Of a DNA stretch of 64,000 nucleotides, positions 11,020 through 21,850 are shown one piece after another. The first letter of the stretch is position 1. Each line of letters begins with the position of its first letter. The notes under the pieces were generated by a model. That model was not told the origin of the DNA. It saw only the letters and a list, made by a program, of their open reading frames with translations, and searched no databases. Made by a program: the position numbers and the translations under genes. The stretch covers positions 62,001 to 126,000 of the forward strand of contig JASJFT010000112.1 of the NCBI GenBank assembly GCA_030770425.1, written 5' to 3'. The stretch comes from Darksidea phi (Eukaryota > Ascomycota > Dothideomycetes > Pleosporales > Lentitheciaceae).

Positions 11020-13459
11020 ATGGCGCCAGGTACTTCTACAGCCCGCTTCATCCTACGAGACCTTTTGTGTAGGCTAACAATGGCCTGCAGGGCGGCCGAG
11101 TCGTCGAAGCACTCAGCAACCAAAAACATACCGCGTCGACCAGGCTTTCGACTTTCTTGATTCGTCGGATTCGGAAGCAAGCCGAGCTTCGGGATCAGAG
11201 GAGCGGGATTTCGAGGGAGATGGTAATGACTTCAGGCGACATGCAGACGAGGAAGAATCCGAAATCGACGAGTTCAACCCGGGAGAGGAAGAGGAGGAAG
11301 ATGGTGATGAATACGGAAACGATCTGGCGATCAGCGCCGAGGAGACTGAAGAGGGCGGGGATGTAGAGATGGAAGAGGATATACCCCGAGGGGAATCCAT
11401 CATCGGGCTCGATTCCGACGACGAACCCAGAACAGCACTCAAAATCCCTAAATCTGGCAGACAATCAGAAATGCCACAAAAGAAGTCTAACCCACTGACT
11501 ATGGGCCGCGGTTTTGGCCCTGGCAACGTCCAGCCGCCTAGCAGATTCACCAAAGGCACCGGAACCAAAGTGCGACAAAGAGGTGTCGAAGAGTGGATAA
11601 AGGGAGGCTACGAGGCTCGGTTCAAGAACTTTTTTGGGCCGACGGATGATGATGTCCGGCCTGCGCTTGAGACGAGAGATTATTGGCACGCGCAAGAGAC
11701 ACTGCCGAGCCGTTCGGCAGGTAATCTGCGTCGGTCATTTTGGATTTCTGAGGCCACTCATGAAAAGGAGGTGAAGACGGTACGAGAATGGTATGAGCAT
11801 ACTGGACGGGAACTTTTCGATGCTGGGCAGACCGTCAACGATTTGGACGAAGGACAGGGGCAAGCTTATCTGGTCAATTCCGGACCGGAGTCGATGAATC
11901 TCCTTCTAGGCAATGTCCAGAAGCCACAGAAGCACACTATGAATAAAGGTGACCATATGAGCACTTCAAAGCCTTTTGGACCGAGCCCAAAGCGACGAGG
12001 TTGGATGTTCAATCTTGGGGCAAGAGTTCAAGAAGCACAGTGGGTGCCGAAGGAGGAAGGCCGTACACAGTATCTCGCCGTTGCTATTGAGCAAGATTCG
12101 CCCGCTATTCGACAATACAAACCAATGGAGATTCCAACAGCTCCGGCGTTTACCGCCACTCCACCCTTTCCGGGTTCGATTCAGATATGGGCTTTCGACT
12201 CACTCGACAATGGTGATCTTGATCCTTCGAAATTGCCAAGGCTCGAGCAGGTAATTTGTACGGATTGGGGCGCACCAAAAGCTTTCAAGTGGTGCCCGGT
12301 GAGTGTTAATGGTTCTGTAGATTCCCCCGACGGAAGTGCAGTGCATCTTGGCTTGCTTGCAGGTATATGGTCGGACGGTAAAGTGCGTGTACTCGACGTA
12401 CCGCATCGAAGATTAGGTGCCGAAATGAAACAGACTCAGTATATACGGTATTCCCAATCAGCTCTAGAGATTGAGATACCCGAAACTATTCCGAGTTGCA
12501 TACAATGGCTCTCTGGCACGACCCTGGCCGTCGCCACCGCCTCGGGCGTCCTCGCTATCTGGACACTGACACGCCCGGGGGTGTTTCCAATTCCCGGCGC
12601 TCATGGCGTCCAAGATTTCCGGCCACAGCCCTGGTTTTACAAACAGATTGCAGACACCTACATTCTTACGCTCAGCTCCGGTTACCCTTCCCGCCCCCAA
12701 TTCATATCCACGACCACGGCGGACGGATTCAACCGCCTTTTCGACTTACGATCTCCCTTTTTTGACACCTGTTTATCTTCCCGCAGTCGCATGCTCGTCC
12801 TCACCCAAGCATGGCACGAACAGACGCAGTCCTTCATTGCGCCTGATGAATACTATATGCTTAGGCATAGTCCTGTCCGCTGCTTTTACAGGAACGTGTA
12901 TAGCATGCGAATTGAAAGTTCGATAACATGCTGCGCGACGAGCCCAGTCCATCCGTGTATACTTGTAGGCGGATCCGACGGGATCGTAACAGCAAGTAAT
13001 CCAAACATGAAGATGCTTATTACTAAGGCGCGCTCTTGGCAGTTACCCTGGTTCAAGCATGAGTGGAGGCCGCCGGTGGAGGAGCTGCCGTTGCAAATAA
13101 AGCCCGAGGAGAGGTATTTTGGAGGGGAAGGGACAAACGACAGGCTCCCTGGCGCAGGACCCTTCACCGATGTCGCGGCTATTGCCAACGGCGGCTCCAA
13201 AACGCCGACCACTGTACCTTCCCCGGAAATCCTCTCACAACCCCTCGTTCGCATCACAGAGGGCTACAAAGCGAGCCGAGCAGGCGCGCAATACCCCGAC
13301 GAGGACAAGCGTTACAAGGAAGGCGCCAAGTTCGTCACTATATACGAGGCCAAGTCTGCAATCTCACGCTTAGCGTGGAATCCAAACCTCAAATTCGGAA
13401 CATGGGCTGCTGCGGGCACGAACAGCGGGATTTTGAGAGTGGAGGATTTGGGAGACTAG
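11020..13459 (+). CDS. WD-repeat protein, probable TFIIIC subunit (Tfc6/Sfc6-like)
   Basis: Predicted 792-aa protein. A tiny first exon (11020-11029, MAP plus one base) joins across a 61-bp intron with a GCTAAC branch motif to 11091-13459, giving MAPGRPSRRSTQQPKTYRV. The GRPSRR segment resembles an AT-hook. Residues about 25-120 are strongly acidic. A globular C-terminal half follows with WD-like blades (GLLAGIWSDGKVRVLDVPH; TLAVATASGVLAIWTL; HPCILVGGSDGIVTASN; FGTWAAAGTNSGILRVEDL). An acidic N-terminus plus degenerate WD repeats is the layout of the TFIIIC affinity subunit, which helps RNA polymerase III factors bind tRNA B-boxes. The identification is by layout and general resemblance, so it is moderate. 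Confidence 0.6.
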
Positions 13460-14564
13460 GATTTTGACATGTGGTAGGTGGTCTTATATAGGCGAATAAG
13501 TAGAACGTAAAGCGAGGTAAAGTTGCAAGTTGCAAATGCAAGGTTCTGTTGAACTTATTGTAGGATTTGTATAACAATTATCGCTTTATAATAACAAGTT
13601 TCTTAATAGTACTATATATAGCTTTATCTTCTTGCATTTCAGGGTATTCGGGACGAGATGCCTTAGTGTCACCTTTTGGGTTATTCCGCGAGTTTGACGA
13701 CGCGATGACTGTTACTCATTCGATATATAGCTTCATCTGCTTAGCGATTCTAAAGCTTGTCCCTGTTTGCCGTCTGTCAATTTTCGAAACATCACCTCGT
13801 CGGTCGTGAGCATCCTGTTATGTACAGCACTACAGCTCTATTACCCCTACTTGTGTATCGCATGGGAACCTTACAAAAGAGACTCCTACTATTAAAATCC
13901 AATCTAATTAAATCTAGGAACACCCCCGTTAATTATCGATGCATTACTCGCTTTGGAGAAGTGCAGCTCGCGGATTAGGGATGCCGATTAGGGAGGCACC
14001 GTTCATCGAGATTCTGACTTTGCTAGACAAGGCATTATATGGGGGCCGAACTTTCTGTGCAGCCTCGAAGCCCAAATGCGCATTCCAGTTAGGCCATCAA
14101 AGGCATTTTCTCGCTTATATCCATGACCATTGTCAATATCTACATCACGTAGTTACGAAGCCTTCAGCTACCAATGATAAGGAGGTTTTCTCCAGGTAGC
14201 TTTTGTGCCCAGATACATCAATAGACATGTTATTTCCTACGCGGTTTAGACGCAAACGAGCGATTGTTCATTTTAGAGTCCCTAAGTCCTCTAGGCGCTA
14301 CTAGTTAATTTCGCTCGGTAAATGTATTATGCAGGGTGTCCCAATAGTGATCTTTCAACTGTGATGAAGTCGGCTCTCCCTTGACCTTTTCTTACGCTAT
14401 CCAGTCACTTCTTGAGGCCGCCCTACTAACACTAGCAAACACAATAGCCCAATAACAAAGCAATTTTAGTCTAGGGATATTTCTTACATAGTTGTAGTTA
14501 AGAGCTTTCGAACGCGCCCAAACCCACTCAGGTCACCTTCATAACCACCACTGTCAAGCTGCCA
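13460..14564. repeat. gene-free, repeat-bearing interval
   Basis: AT-rich sequence without a credible gene. The part from about 13780 to 13920 contains two blocks shared with other sites in the window. A 19-base block at 13783-13801 recurs reverse-complemented at 43469-43487. A second block at 13873-13891 recurs at 17969-17987 and, with changes, on the minus strand near 43330. This marks one copy of a dispersed element whose ends I cannot define. Confidence 0.55.
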
Positions 14565-15230
14565 TCATGTTTCCATTACCCATCTAGCTACGCGATCTTC
14601 CTCCTCTAGAACCCTATACTCGCCAAACGGCTTGATGTGACGGCCCCCGTCACGCGTCCCTACCAACAGATCATCTCGAAAGTCCGGATACCTCTCGACG
14701 ACGGTGGCCCAATCCATCGTATATATTCCGCTATCAGCATCTGGCTCGACGACAATATCCTTTTTACCCCAATACGTACAAGTGATATCGCGATAGAAGC
14801 GGTACAAAGGGCTACTACGCTCACAATTTTCGCAAACCCATAGAATCGAATCTGGACCGACTCTAGACCGCGCGTGGCCTTTGTAGATATTAAACAAATT
14901 CCGCATAGCGAGGTTCTGGAACTTGGGCGCGTCGAGGTACTCACCGAGCACCCATGCTTTGGCACTCTCGCGCACGCCGTCGTGTACAGTGAGGTCGTCG
15001 CGGTATGTGTACTGTCCACGAATCATGAACTCGACGAACAAGGCGAAGATGTCCGGATCATTGTCGATGAGGATTTGTTTGGTAGTAGCTCTCCCATCGA
15101 CAATGCGCTTGAAGAGGCCGGAGTGGTGCGCAAGCTAGGTTTTTGAGAGACACCACGTGCGGTTGTCTTGGTTTTCCACGCCGAAGAGCTGCATAGGGCC
15201 TACGAGGATTTCGATGCCGGAGCCCCGCAT
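14565..15230 (-). pseudogene. BTB/POZ-domain gene with in-frame stop
   Basis: Reading from MRGSGIEILVGPM at 15230, the frame continues as a BTB/POZ domain: VENQDNRTWCLSKT, then a TAG codon (15137-15135), then LAHHSGLFKRIVDGR, ILIDNDPDIFALFVEFM, a Tyr-rich segment and AKAWVLGEYLDAPKFQNLAM. The stop sits inside the conserved xKxLLAHHSxxF helix, where BTB proteins have Leu. It is therefore a disabling change or a sequencing error rather than a natural end. No small GT-AG intron removes it. A further open segment at 15276-15412 (ending DEERDELLKLH) could be a 5' exon, but the obvious GT-AG join is out of frame. Fungal BTB proteins of this type are mostly uncharacterised. Downstream of the stop the frame is open to 14565. 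Confidence 0.6.
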
Positions 15231-15696
15231 TCTGAGAACAGTGTTAGTACGTGATAGAGAGACAGGGCTGAGAGTACGTGCAGCTTGAGCAGTTCGTCGC
15301 GCTCCTCATCTGGGAAGTTGTTGGTAGGGCCTAGTGTGGTTGGCATGCCGGGGGTGAGTGGTGCTGCGCTTGTACACGATGGCAAGGTGAAATGATTGTA
15401 GACGATGCGCAACAGGAGGAGAGGGTAGAGCGAGAGTTTTCCTCGAGGCGAGATTATAAAGCAGAGGACATCGGGGTCAGGTTACACCGCGCCGCGTCGT
15501 TGCTCCGCAACCCACTGAGCTTCCTGTTACTATAGGCATATCAATGCCTTTTTAGAAAGTGAGCCCTCTGATCTAGTACAAGAGCAATTGATAATGTGCA
15601 ATCAGCAACGCGAGGAGAGTAAGATTCGTCGGACGGAGACAAACACTTAGAATCGTTGTCTAATTCAACCCATGCGCCACCACCTCCACCATTCGT
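15231..15696. other. interval 5' of the BTB gene
   Basis: Contains the possible first exon of the BTB gene on the minus strand (15412-15276, starting MRIVYNHFTLPS). After that there is about 280 bp with no feature that I can support, up to the stop codon of the SDR gene. Confidence 0.35.
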
Positions 15697-16912
15697 TCAT
15701 CTTCCTTCATATCTGCCAAACTGTTCACCCATCTCCCTGACAGCTCCGCCCAACCCATCCCAGCCTTTACCTCCCTTGATCCACCCCAACACCTCCTCCG
15801 CCCTCTCTGTCGGCGCCTTCGCTCCATCATCCACCAAACCCTCCAAATCCTCTGGAAATTTGCGACCAGGAAACTGTTCTCTGAAAATTTCAAGAAGCTG
15901 ATTGAAGTTCCAGCGTTCGGCGAAACCGAAGAGCCGCTCAGACGAGACTTCAGTGTGGAGAAGTGCAGCAATATGGAGTAGGGCACAGTCTTGAGTGGAA
16001 ATGAAGTACTCTTTGTGGTAGGGTCAGTGGTAGATGGTAATTTTGACTGAAGATAAGAGGAGAGAGAACTTACGGGGGGGAATGAGTTTGCCCATTAATT
16101 CGAACATTTCGCCAGTGAAGGCAGCCTTCCCCCACGCAATTGTTGAGGGGGCACCTTGGTGCTCTGGAACGAGCACTTTGCTGAAATTGACGCTGGGAAG
16201 CTACATCGCATACATCAGAACCTCCACAGTCACACACTAGACTCCCACTTACGACACTGTTGAACACGAACCCCGGCTTATTCCCCTCCATCCACCCCCA
16301 ACACGCCTTCTCCGCCTCCGTCTTTAAAGCTGAATAAATATACACTCCCTTCATGTGGGCTGGCTCATCTTCCGGGTGCTTCCACCCCTTTCGGACGCAT
16401 TCCTCGTTGTAGCTGTTCTGGTCGAGCACTTTCTCGACACCATTGCTGGGCAAGGTAGCGGCGAGTGAGGAGGACGTGTAGACCACGCGGGTGATACTTG
16501 GGGACTTTGCGGCTGCTTTGAGGGCGTTGAGGCCTATGTTGATGGCGGCCGGGATGACGACGCAGGGGTCGGAACCGTTGAGTGGAGAAGCGACGTGAAT
16601 AATGCCCGCAGTGCCTGCACCTGTACAGTAAGGGGATTGTTTGGCTGCAGGGTATGCGGGCGACTGACCTTTTACAGCTTCATCGTAGCACCCTTCCTCG
16701 GTCATATCCGGGACTGCGACCATCTCAAATGTAACGCCCTCGTATTTGCCGTCAAAGTAGTCAGACAACCACTGGCACTTCTCGACGTCGCGAACAACAC
16801 CGCGCACATTATAGCCCTTTCTGAGTAGTTGATCAACTATGTGACTACCGATAAGTCCATTGGCGCCAGTAACGAAGATGGTGGCACCAGGCTGGATGGC
16901 GAGAGTAGGCAT
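15697..16912 (-). CDS. NAD(P)-dependent epimerase/SDR, dihydroflavonol-reductase-like
   Basis: Predicted 350-aa cytosolic oxidoreductase from four exons (16912-16669, 16620-16253, 16200-16074, 16010-15697). Residues about 12-20 carry the extended-SDR nucleotide-binding motif TGANGLIG. SSSLAATLPS lies at the usual catalytic Ser position, and YIYSALKTEAEKA supplies the YxxxK catalytic pair. The fold matches the extended SDR group of dihydroflavonol 4-reductase and related ketoreductases, which use NADPH to reduce small carbonyl compounds. Introns are 48, 52 and 63 bp. The last acceptor was chosen because it alone keeps the C-terminal helix frame (YFISTQDCALLHIAALL) open. The start MPTLAIQPG lies just before the Rossmann strand. 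The substrate is unknown; there is no biosynthetic cluster beside it. Confidence 0.82.
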
Positions 16913-17797
16913 GTTGACCAACAAGGAGCAGAGTTGCTGAAGTAAGCAAGAAAGGGGCGAGTCGTGAAATGCGCTGTAATCTTCGGGAAATCGATGCAAG
17001 GTGCAAGGGATCTAACCAAGACTAGTAGGAGATGAGAAGAGAAGGCAGTGAGATGAGGTGGGGAAAGAGAGTGAGTTAAATACTCGCGTGTGGGGGGTTG
17101 TGAGGGGAGCGGAGAAAGCGAAGCGCCGAGCAGGAATCGGCTGACAGGCCATCCCAGGTAATATGCTAACGCGGAACGGAAAGGTATGTGTCTCAAGTCG
17201 GTATTTATCTGCATATTCATCCAACCATTTACGAGAGTTAGATGAATGGGGACAGTACGTTTGACTTGCCAAGCCGTAAGCCGTTCTTTGAATATGCGAC
17301 CGATCGACTCGGACTTTGGACTAGGATGGCCTCAACTTCCTCACGAAGATGGCCAGCACTGTCGGAAGTTAACAGGTGTATCTCAGCAAGCACCAATCCG
17401 TCCAGAGTTGTACTACTAAAAGTTTCGGGAGATGCAGTGGGACGTTGCCATAATGGACGGAGTTTCAAGCCTTCGCTCAGCTGTAGATATACATAGTAAT
17501 ATCGACGAGGTATGATTTCGAATATCGAATATCGAAGCGACGAGCAAGAACATGTACTGCCGAACCGCAGAGCGTTGAGAGACCAACAGCGGTAACGATA
17601 AGTCAGCACACCCACATACCACCCACAGTATAAAAATTGCGTGCGATCATACCAGCATCCCACTTACATCCATCTCTTATCCTCAGCCAGCTTCCCCACC
17701 TCTTTCTCAAACTTACCACATCATGTCTTTGCCAACGATCGTTCGCCTGGTCCTTCAGAAGGACAGTGAACTAGATTATTGTGTCACCTATATCGTT
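16913..17797. other. gene-free interval
   Basis: Holds the SDR promoter (minus strand) next to 16912 and otherwise only short overlapping open frames with no domain. No RNA gene was found. Confidence 0.35.
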
Positions 17798-17829
17798 GAA
17801 TCACACCAGCCCCACCTATCAGCAGTACT
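17798..17829. repeat. 32-bp direct repeat, copy 1
   Basis: This 32-bp segment, beginning gaatcacac and ending agcagtact, recurs at 18251-18282 with one mismatch. It abuts the 46-bp HAD-gene fragment on its right. The pair brackets most of the inserted sequence between the two HAD fragments. Confidence 0.75.
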
Positions 17830-17875
17830 ACCAGCGTCTTGAATTTCATGGTTTTATTTGAACACGCTTCTTCAC
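17830..17875 (-). pseudogene. 46-bp fragment of HAD gene 3' end
   Basis: These 46 bases are an exact reverse complement of 21818-21863, the last codons, stop and first 3' bases of the HAD hydrolase gene about 4 kb away. The fragment ends in the 12-mer acgcttcttcac, which is repeated at 18294-18305, where the remaining HAD copy resumes. It is therefore the severed end of the duplicate at 18294-18518. Confidence 0.8.
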
Positions 17876-18293
17876 TATATAGCGCCCTATAGCTCTATTA
17901 TCGTATATAAGGTATAGGTTTAGCACGTCTACTATGTACAAACTTCTACTATGTTTCGTACGGACCTAACAAAAGAGACTCCTACTATACAAATCCAAAC
18001 CAAATACTAGACGCTCTCGCTCGCTTGTTCAGGGTACTTGGGTGTAAATCTTGTGCGAATCATGACACACGACCTAGGACGATGTACAGCCCAAAATAAT
18101 TCACTTGCCTATATATATACACTCTAAGCCGCCTCTGAACTTATCCTTCACGAGCCTTGTCGAATGCCTCTGGGTCCGAACCAAGCTCCGGGCCTCCCGT
18201 CACACCTCCTACTGTAAAGTCAGTCTCGTTCATAGAGACTATAATGGCCTGAATCACACGAGCCCCACCTATCAGCAGTACTGCTGGCTACTA
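17876..18293. mobile_element. 418-bp insertion flanked by a 12-bp duplication
   Basis: The segment interrupts the HAD-gene copy. The flanks read continuously if the segment and one copy of the 12-mer acgcttcttcac (17864-17875 and 18294-18305) are removed, which is the signature of a target-site duplication. Inside lies a block (about 17935-18000) shared with the repeats near 13870 and 43330. No coding capacity or clear terminal inverted repeat was seen, so it would be non-autonomous. The 32-bp direct repeat at its right end (18251-18282) also allows a tandem-duplication origin. Confidence 0.55.
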
Positions 18294-18518
18294 ACGCTTC
18301 TTCACGTGCCCCAACCCCCCCGGCTGCCACCCAGCAAAAACGACTAAGCTAGAGCGCACTACCACCTCCTTTACAACACCGTCTACCCACCGGCCTTCCT
18401 TGTATATCCCCGATAGCGGGCTTTCGGATCGATCTACTAGCACGGCGTCCCACCCGGCTTCCTTGGCGCCGAAGTAGTCGTGCTCCAGGGAATCACTAAG
18501 TAGAGGGTTCCAGCAGAT
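18294..18518 (-). pseudogene. inverted partial copy of the HAD hydrolase 3' end
   Basis: The minus strand encodes SLEHDYFGAKEAGWDAVLVD and on to AGWQPGGLGHVKKR, colinear with the C-terminal 80 or so residues of the HAD protein at 20793-21847. Differences are scattered substitutions and a 12-codon in-frame gap after DRSESP. The copy has no internal stop but lacks the catalytic N-terminal half. It has no start codon from the parent gene, so it is not a functional HAD gene by itself. Similarity fades near 18518, soon after the position of motif IV. It lies immediately upstream of the small membrane-protein gene. Confidence 0.8.
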
Positions 18519-18638
18519 GGGTCGGACCACGTTTGCAATTGTCCACAACCACGTTTGCAACCGCCCACCTTCACTACTTAAAGGTAAGAACACCGCACCC
18601 TCATCTGCAAACACAAAACTCACTCTGCACCCGCAAAA

Positions 18639-19129
18639 ATGCATCCATCCACATCTTATCTCCCACTTTCAACCCACGACATTCATAATACATCAGAAAC
18701 TGCGTCATCAGACCCTGCGCCGCCATATCAACTTCGCTCTCACTCCGGACACACCGCCACTACGAAAATGGGAGCGTTGGTATCCAAGGTCTGGAAAACC
18801 ACTCCTCGAACACAAGATGAATCACTAGTAAGTCAAAGCTATAGCTTAAGTTCGACGCTGACTACTTCTAGGTCCTTGCAAACTTCGACCTCGATCGACA
18901 AACCGAATTAGGCTTCGCCGAATTACGCTTCAGAAGATGGATGTGTGGTTGGGTCATTCTCATGGTGTTCGCCGCCGGCATCGTTATGACAATCGTTGTG
19001 CTTGTCCGGCTCTTCAGATACGGCGTTGTCGATAATCCTCTCTCGGACATACCCGCTGCAGCCAAAATAATCGTTCAGAGGGGTGAGGAGCGGATTAGGT
19101 CATCGATGCGCACGTTTGGGAAAGTTTAA
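18639..19129 (+). CDS. small single-pass membrane protein, unrecognised
   Basis: Predicted 148-aa protein from two exons (18639-18827 and 18872-19129). The 44-bp intron is phase 0 and has a GCTGAC branch motif. Residues 1-60 are polar and Ser/Thr-rich. After the splice comes NFDLDRQTELGFAELRFRRW, then one strong hydrophobic helix, WVILMVFAAGIVMTIVVLV, at about residues 93-111, and a basic C-terminal tail. I do not recognise a family. The intact splice, single helix and positive tail argue for a real type-II or tail-proximal anchor protein rather than a chance frame. No neighbour suggests a role. Confidence 0.6.
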
Positions 19130-19836
19130 TACGGCTTTGGCAGTTATTTGCCTTATTGTGGGAGGAAGAAATCCGCTTGCCCACATCTTTTTACCGCAAG
19201 TCCTGTCGCTTTAACCATTGTTTGGGTTCGGCAGATTCAGCATTAACTGCACGACTGAAGGACTGCTCAACAAGTTCGAAGTCTTAGGTCAATTAGTCAT
19301 CCGCTTTCTGAACCACGCATTGATTCTTCGGAAGTGATGGTAATCGCTAAGAGCCAGACACTATTAGCACTGCCCATAAGGCTTCAGTGTGTCAATGTGC
19401 TAGGGTTGTTACTGCGGTATGTAGGAAGTTGTAACATAGTGCCGATTTTGGCAAGCTGAACTTAACACGAGAACCGAAGGAATTCTCAATTGTAGAGCAT
19501 CGTCGCAGGATAAAGTGGGTCGATATAGGTAGGCTAGGAGAAGAGGCCAAAAACTTGATGGTAGGCGGCTGTTGATATGCTTCATGACTCAAGACGACGA
19601 AAGCCAGGACTAAAGCAGCTCTTAACTCCAAATTAAAAAAAATGTGTGTGGAGAAGACGTCGATATTTCCGTAGATGTGAAAAGCAACAGAGAACGGAAA
19701 TTGAATTTGGGGTAAGCATGATGCATGATGAACCTACAATTCCCCTCTGCCTGCCTGCCCTAGATATTCGGTAGAGGCCATTCGGCCCACGCCCTATCCT
19801 CGTAACGCCAACGCCATGCAAGTGCGGTTTCACTCT
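19130..19836. other. gene-free interval
   Basis: About 700 bp between the 3' ends of two convergent genes. It contains 3' untranslated sequence and only short chance open frames. No repeat was matched to elsewhere in the window. Confidence 0.4.
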
Positions 19837-20653
<817 letters not shown>

Positions 20654-20792
20654 CGTGTCTGGGTCTTGTTGAAGGAGCGAACGCAGTTGGAGTGAGGACA
20701 CATCCAGTGTTGAGCTTGTGGAGCTCGGGCCACGATTCCTCCCATTCCTGAACTACTAACACCATTGGGTGCGCGACAGAGCATCAGCAAAC

Positions 20793-21847
20793 ATGCCATC
20801 AAAATCATGGAATAACTTGTTGCTAGCATTTGACGCGTTCGGGACACTGTACAAGCCAAACGTACCAATTCCGCAGGCGTATGGCAGAGCGGCATTACGT
20901 CACGGGATTCAATGCGTGGTTCAGAAAGCGGAAGATCAATTGACCTCTGAAGACTTCGAACCCGTTAAGAAGTCTTTCAGTCGCGCATTCAAAGCTGAAT
21001 CCGCGCGGAACCCAAACTATGGCAAAGCGACAGGGCTCGGGGCCGAGAGATGGTGGGCAAGCGTACTCCCACCTCCCGCAATAACGCAAACAACCGCTGA
21101 ATCAGTATCAAGGTCATCAAAAATACGTTTCTGCCCTTCCTTGAGCACGGCCAAAACGTCCCGGATGCACTTATCGCCGACCTCCTGACCCGCTACTCAA
21201 CACACCAAGGATACACTCTCTTTCCAGATGTTCTCCCCTTCTTCCACATGCTCAAAAACCGCTCCGTCGAGCGATCCATGCATCCGCGCTGGACTTGGAA
21301 AAAGACTGTCGTTGGGGTCATCACCAATTCCGACGACCGCGTACCGTCTGTTCTACAATCTTTTGGGCTGAAGATCGGACCGCGGCGTGTTGGGAGTTCC
21401 GGAGAACGGGTCATGCAAGCGAATGCAGATGATGATATCAGCTTTGTTGTTTTGTCGTACGATGTTGGGTTTGAGAAGCCGAATCGCCATATTTTTGACG
21501 CGGCGAGACAGATGCTGCAAGAAACGATGACCGATAACCCCGGTCTCGATAGGCCAGTCTCAACCCAAGAGTTCAAAACGCTCTACGTAGGCGATTCCCT
21601 GAAGCACGACTACTTCGGCGCCAAGGAAGCCGGGTGGGACGCTGTACTAGTAGATCGATCCGAAAGTCCGGCAATCGAGGTAGAACAAGATAGCCGGGGG
21701 ACACCGCTATCGGGGATATACAAGGAAGACCGGTGGGTAGACGGTGTTGTAAAGGAGGTGGTAGTATGCTCTAGTTTAGTCGCTTTGGCTGGGTGGCAGC
21801 CGGGGAGTTTGAGGCACGTGAAGAAGCGTGTTCAAATAAAACCATGA
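20793..21847 (+). CDS. HAD-superfamily hydrolase (haloacid-dehalogenase-like)
   Basis: Predicted 334-aa enzyme from two exons (20793-21062 and 21113-21847; 50-bp intron, phase 0). The four HAD motifs are present. Motif I is FDAFGTL with nucleophile Asp14. Motif II is VITNSDD. Motif III Lys is in FEKPNRHIF, and motif IV is YVGDSLKHDYFGAKEAGWD. The second motif-I acid of phosphatases is Phe here, as in the FDAYGTL dehalogenase-like branch. The product is therefore best called HAD subfamily IA without a substrate. Start chosen at the first ATG before the motif-I strand. The gene is divergent from dpm1. Part of its 3' half is duplicated in inverted orientation at 18294-18518. Confidence 0.85.
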
Positions 21848-21850
21848 AAT

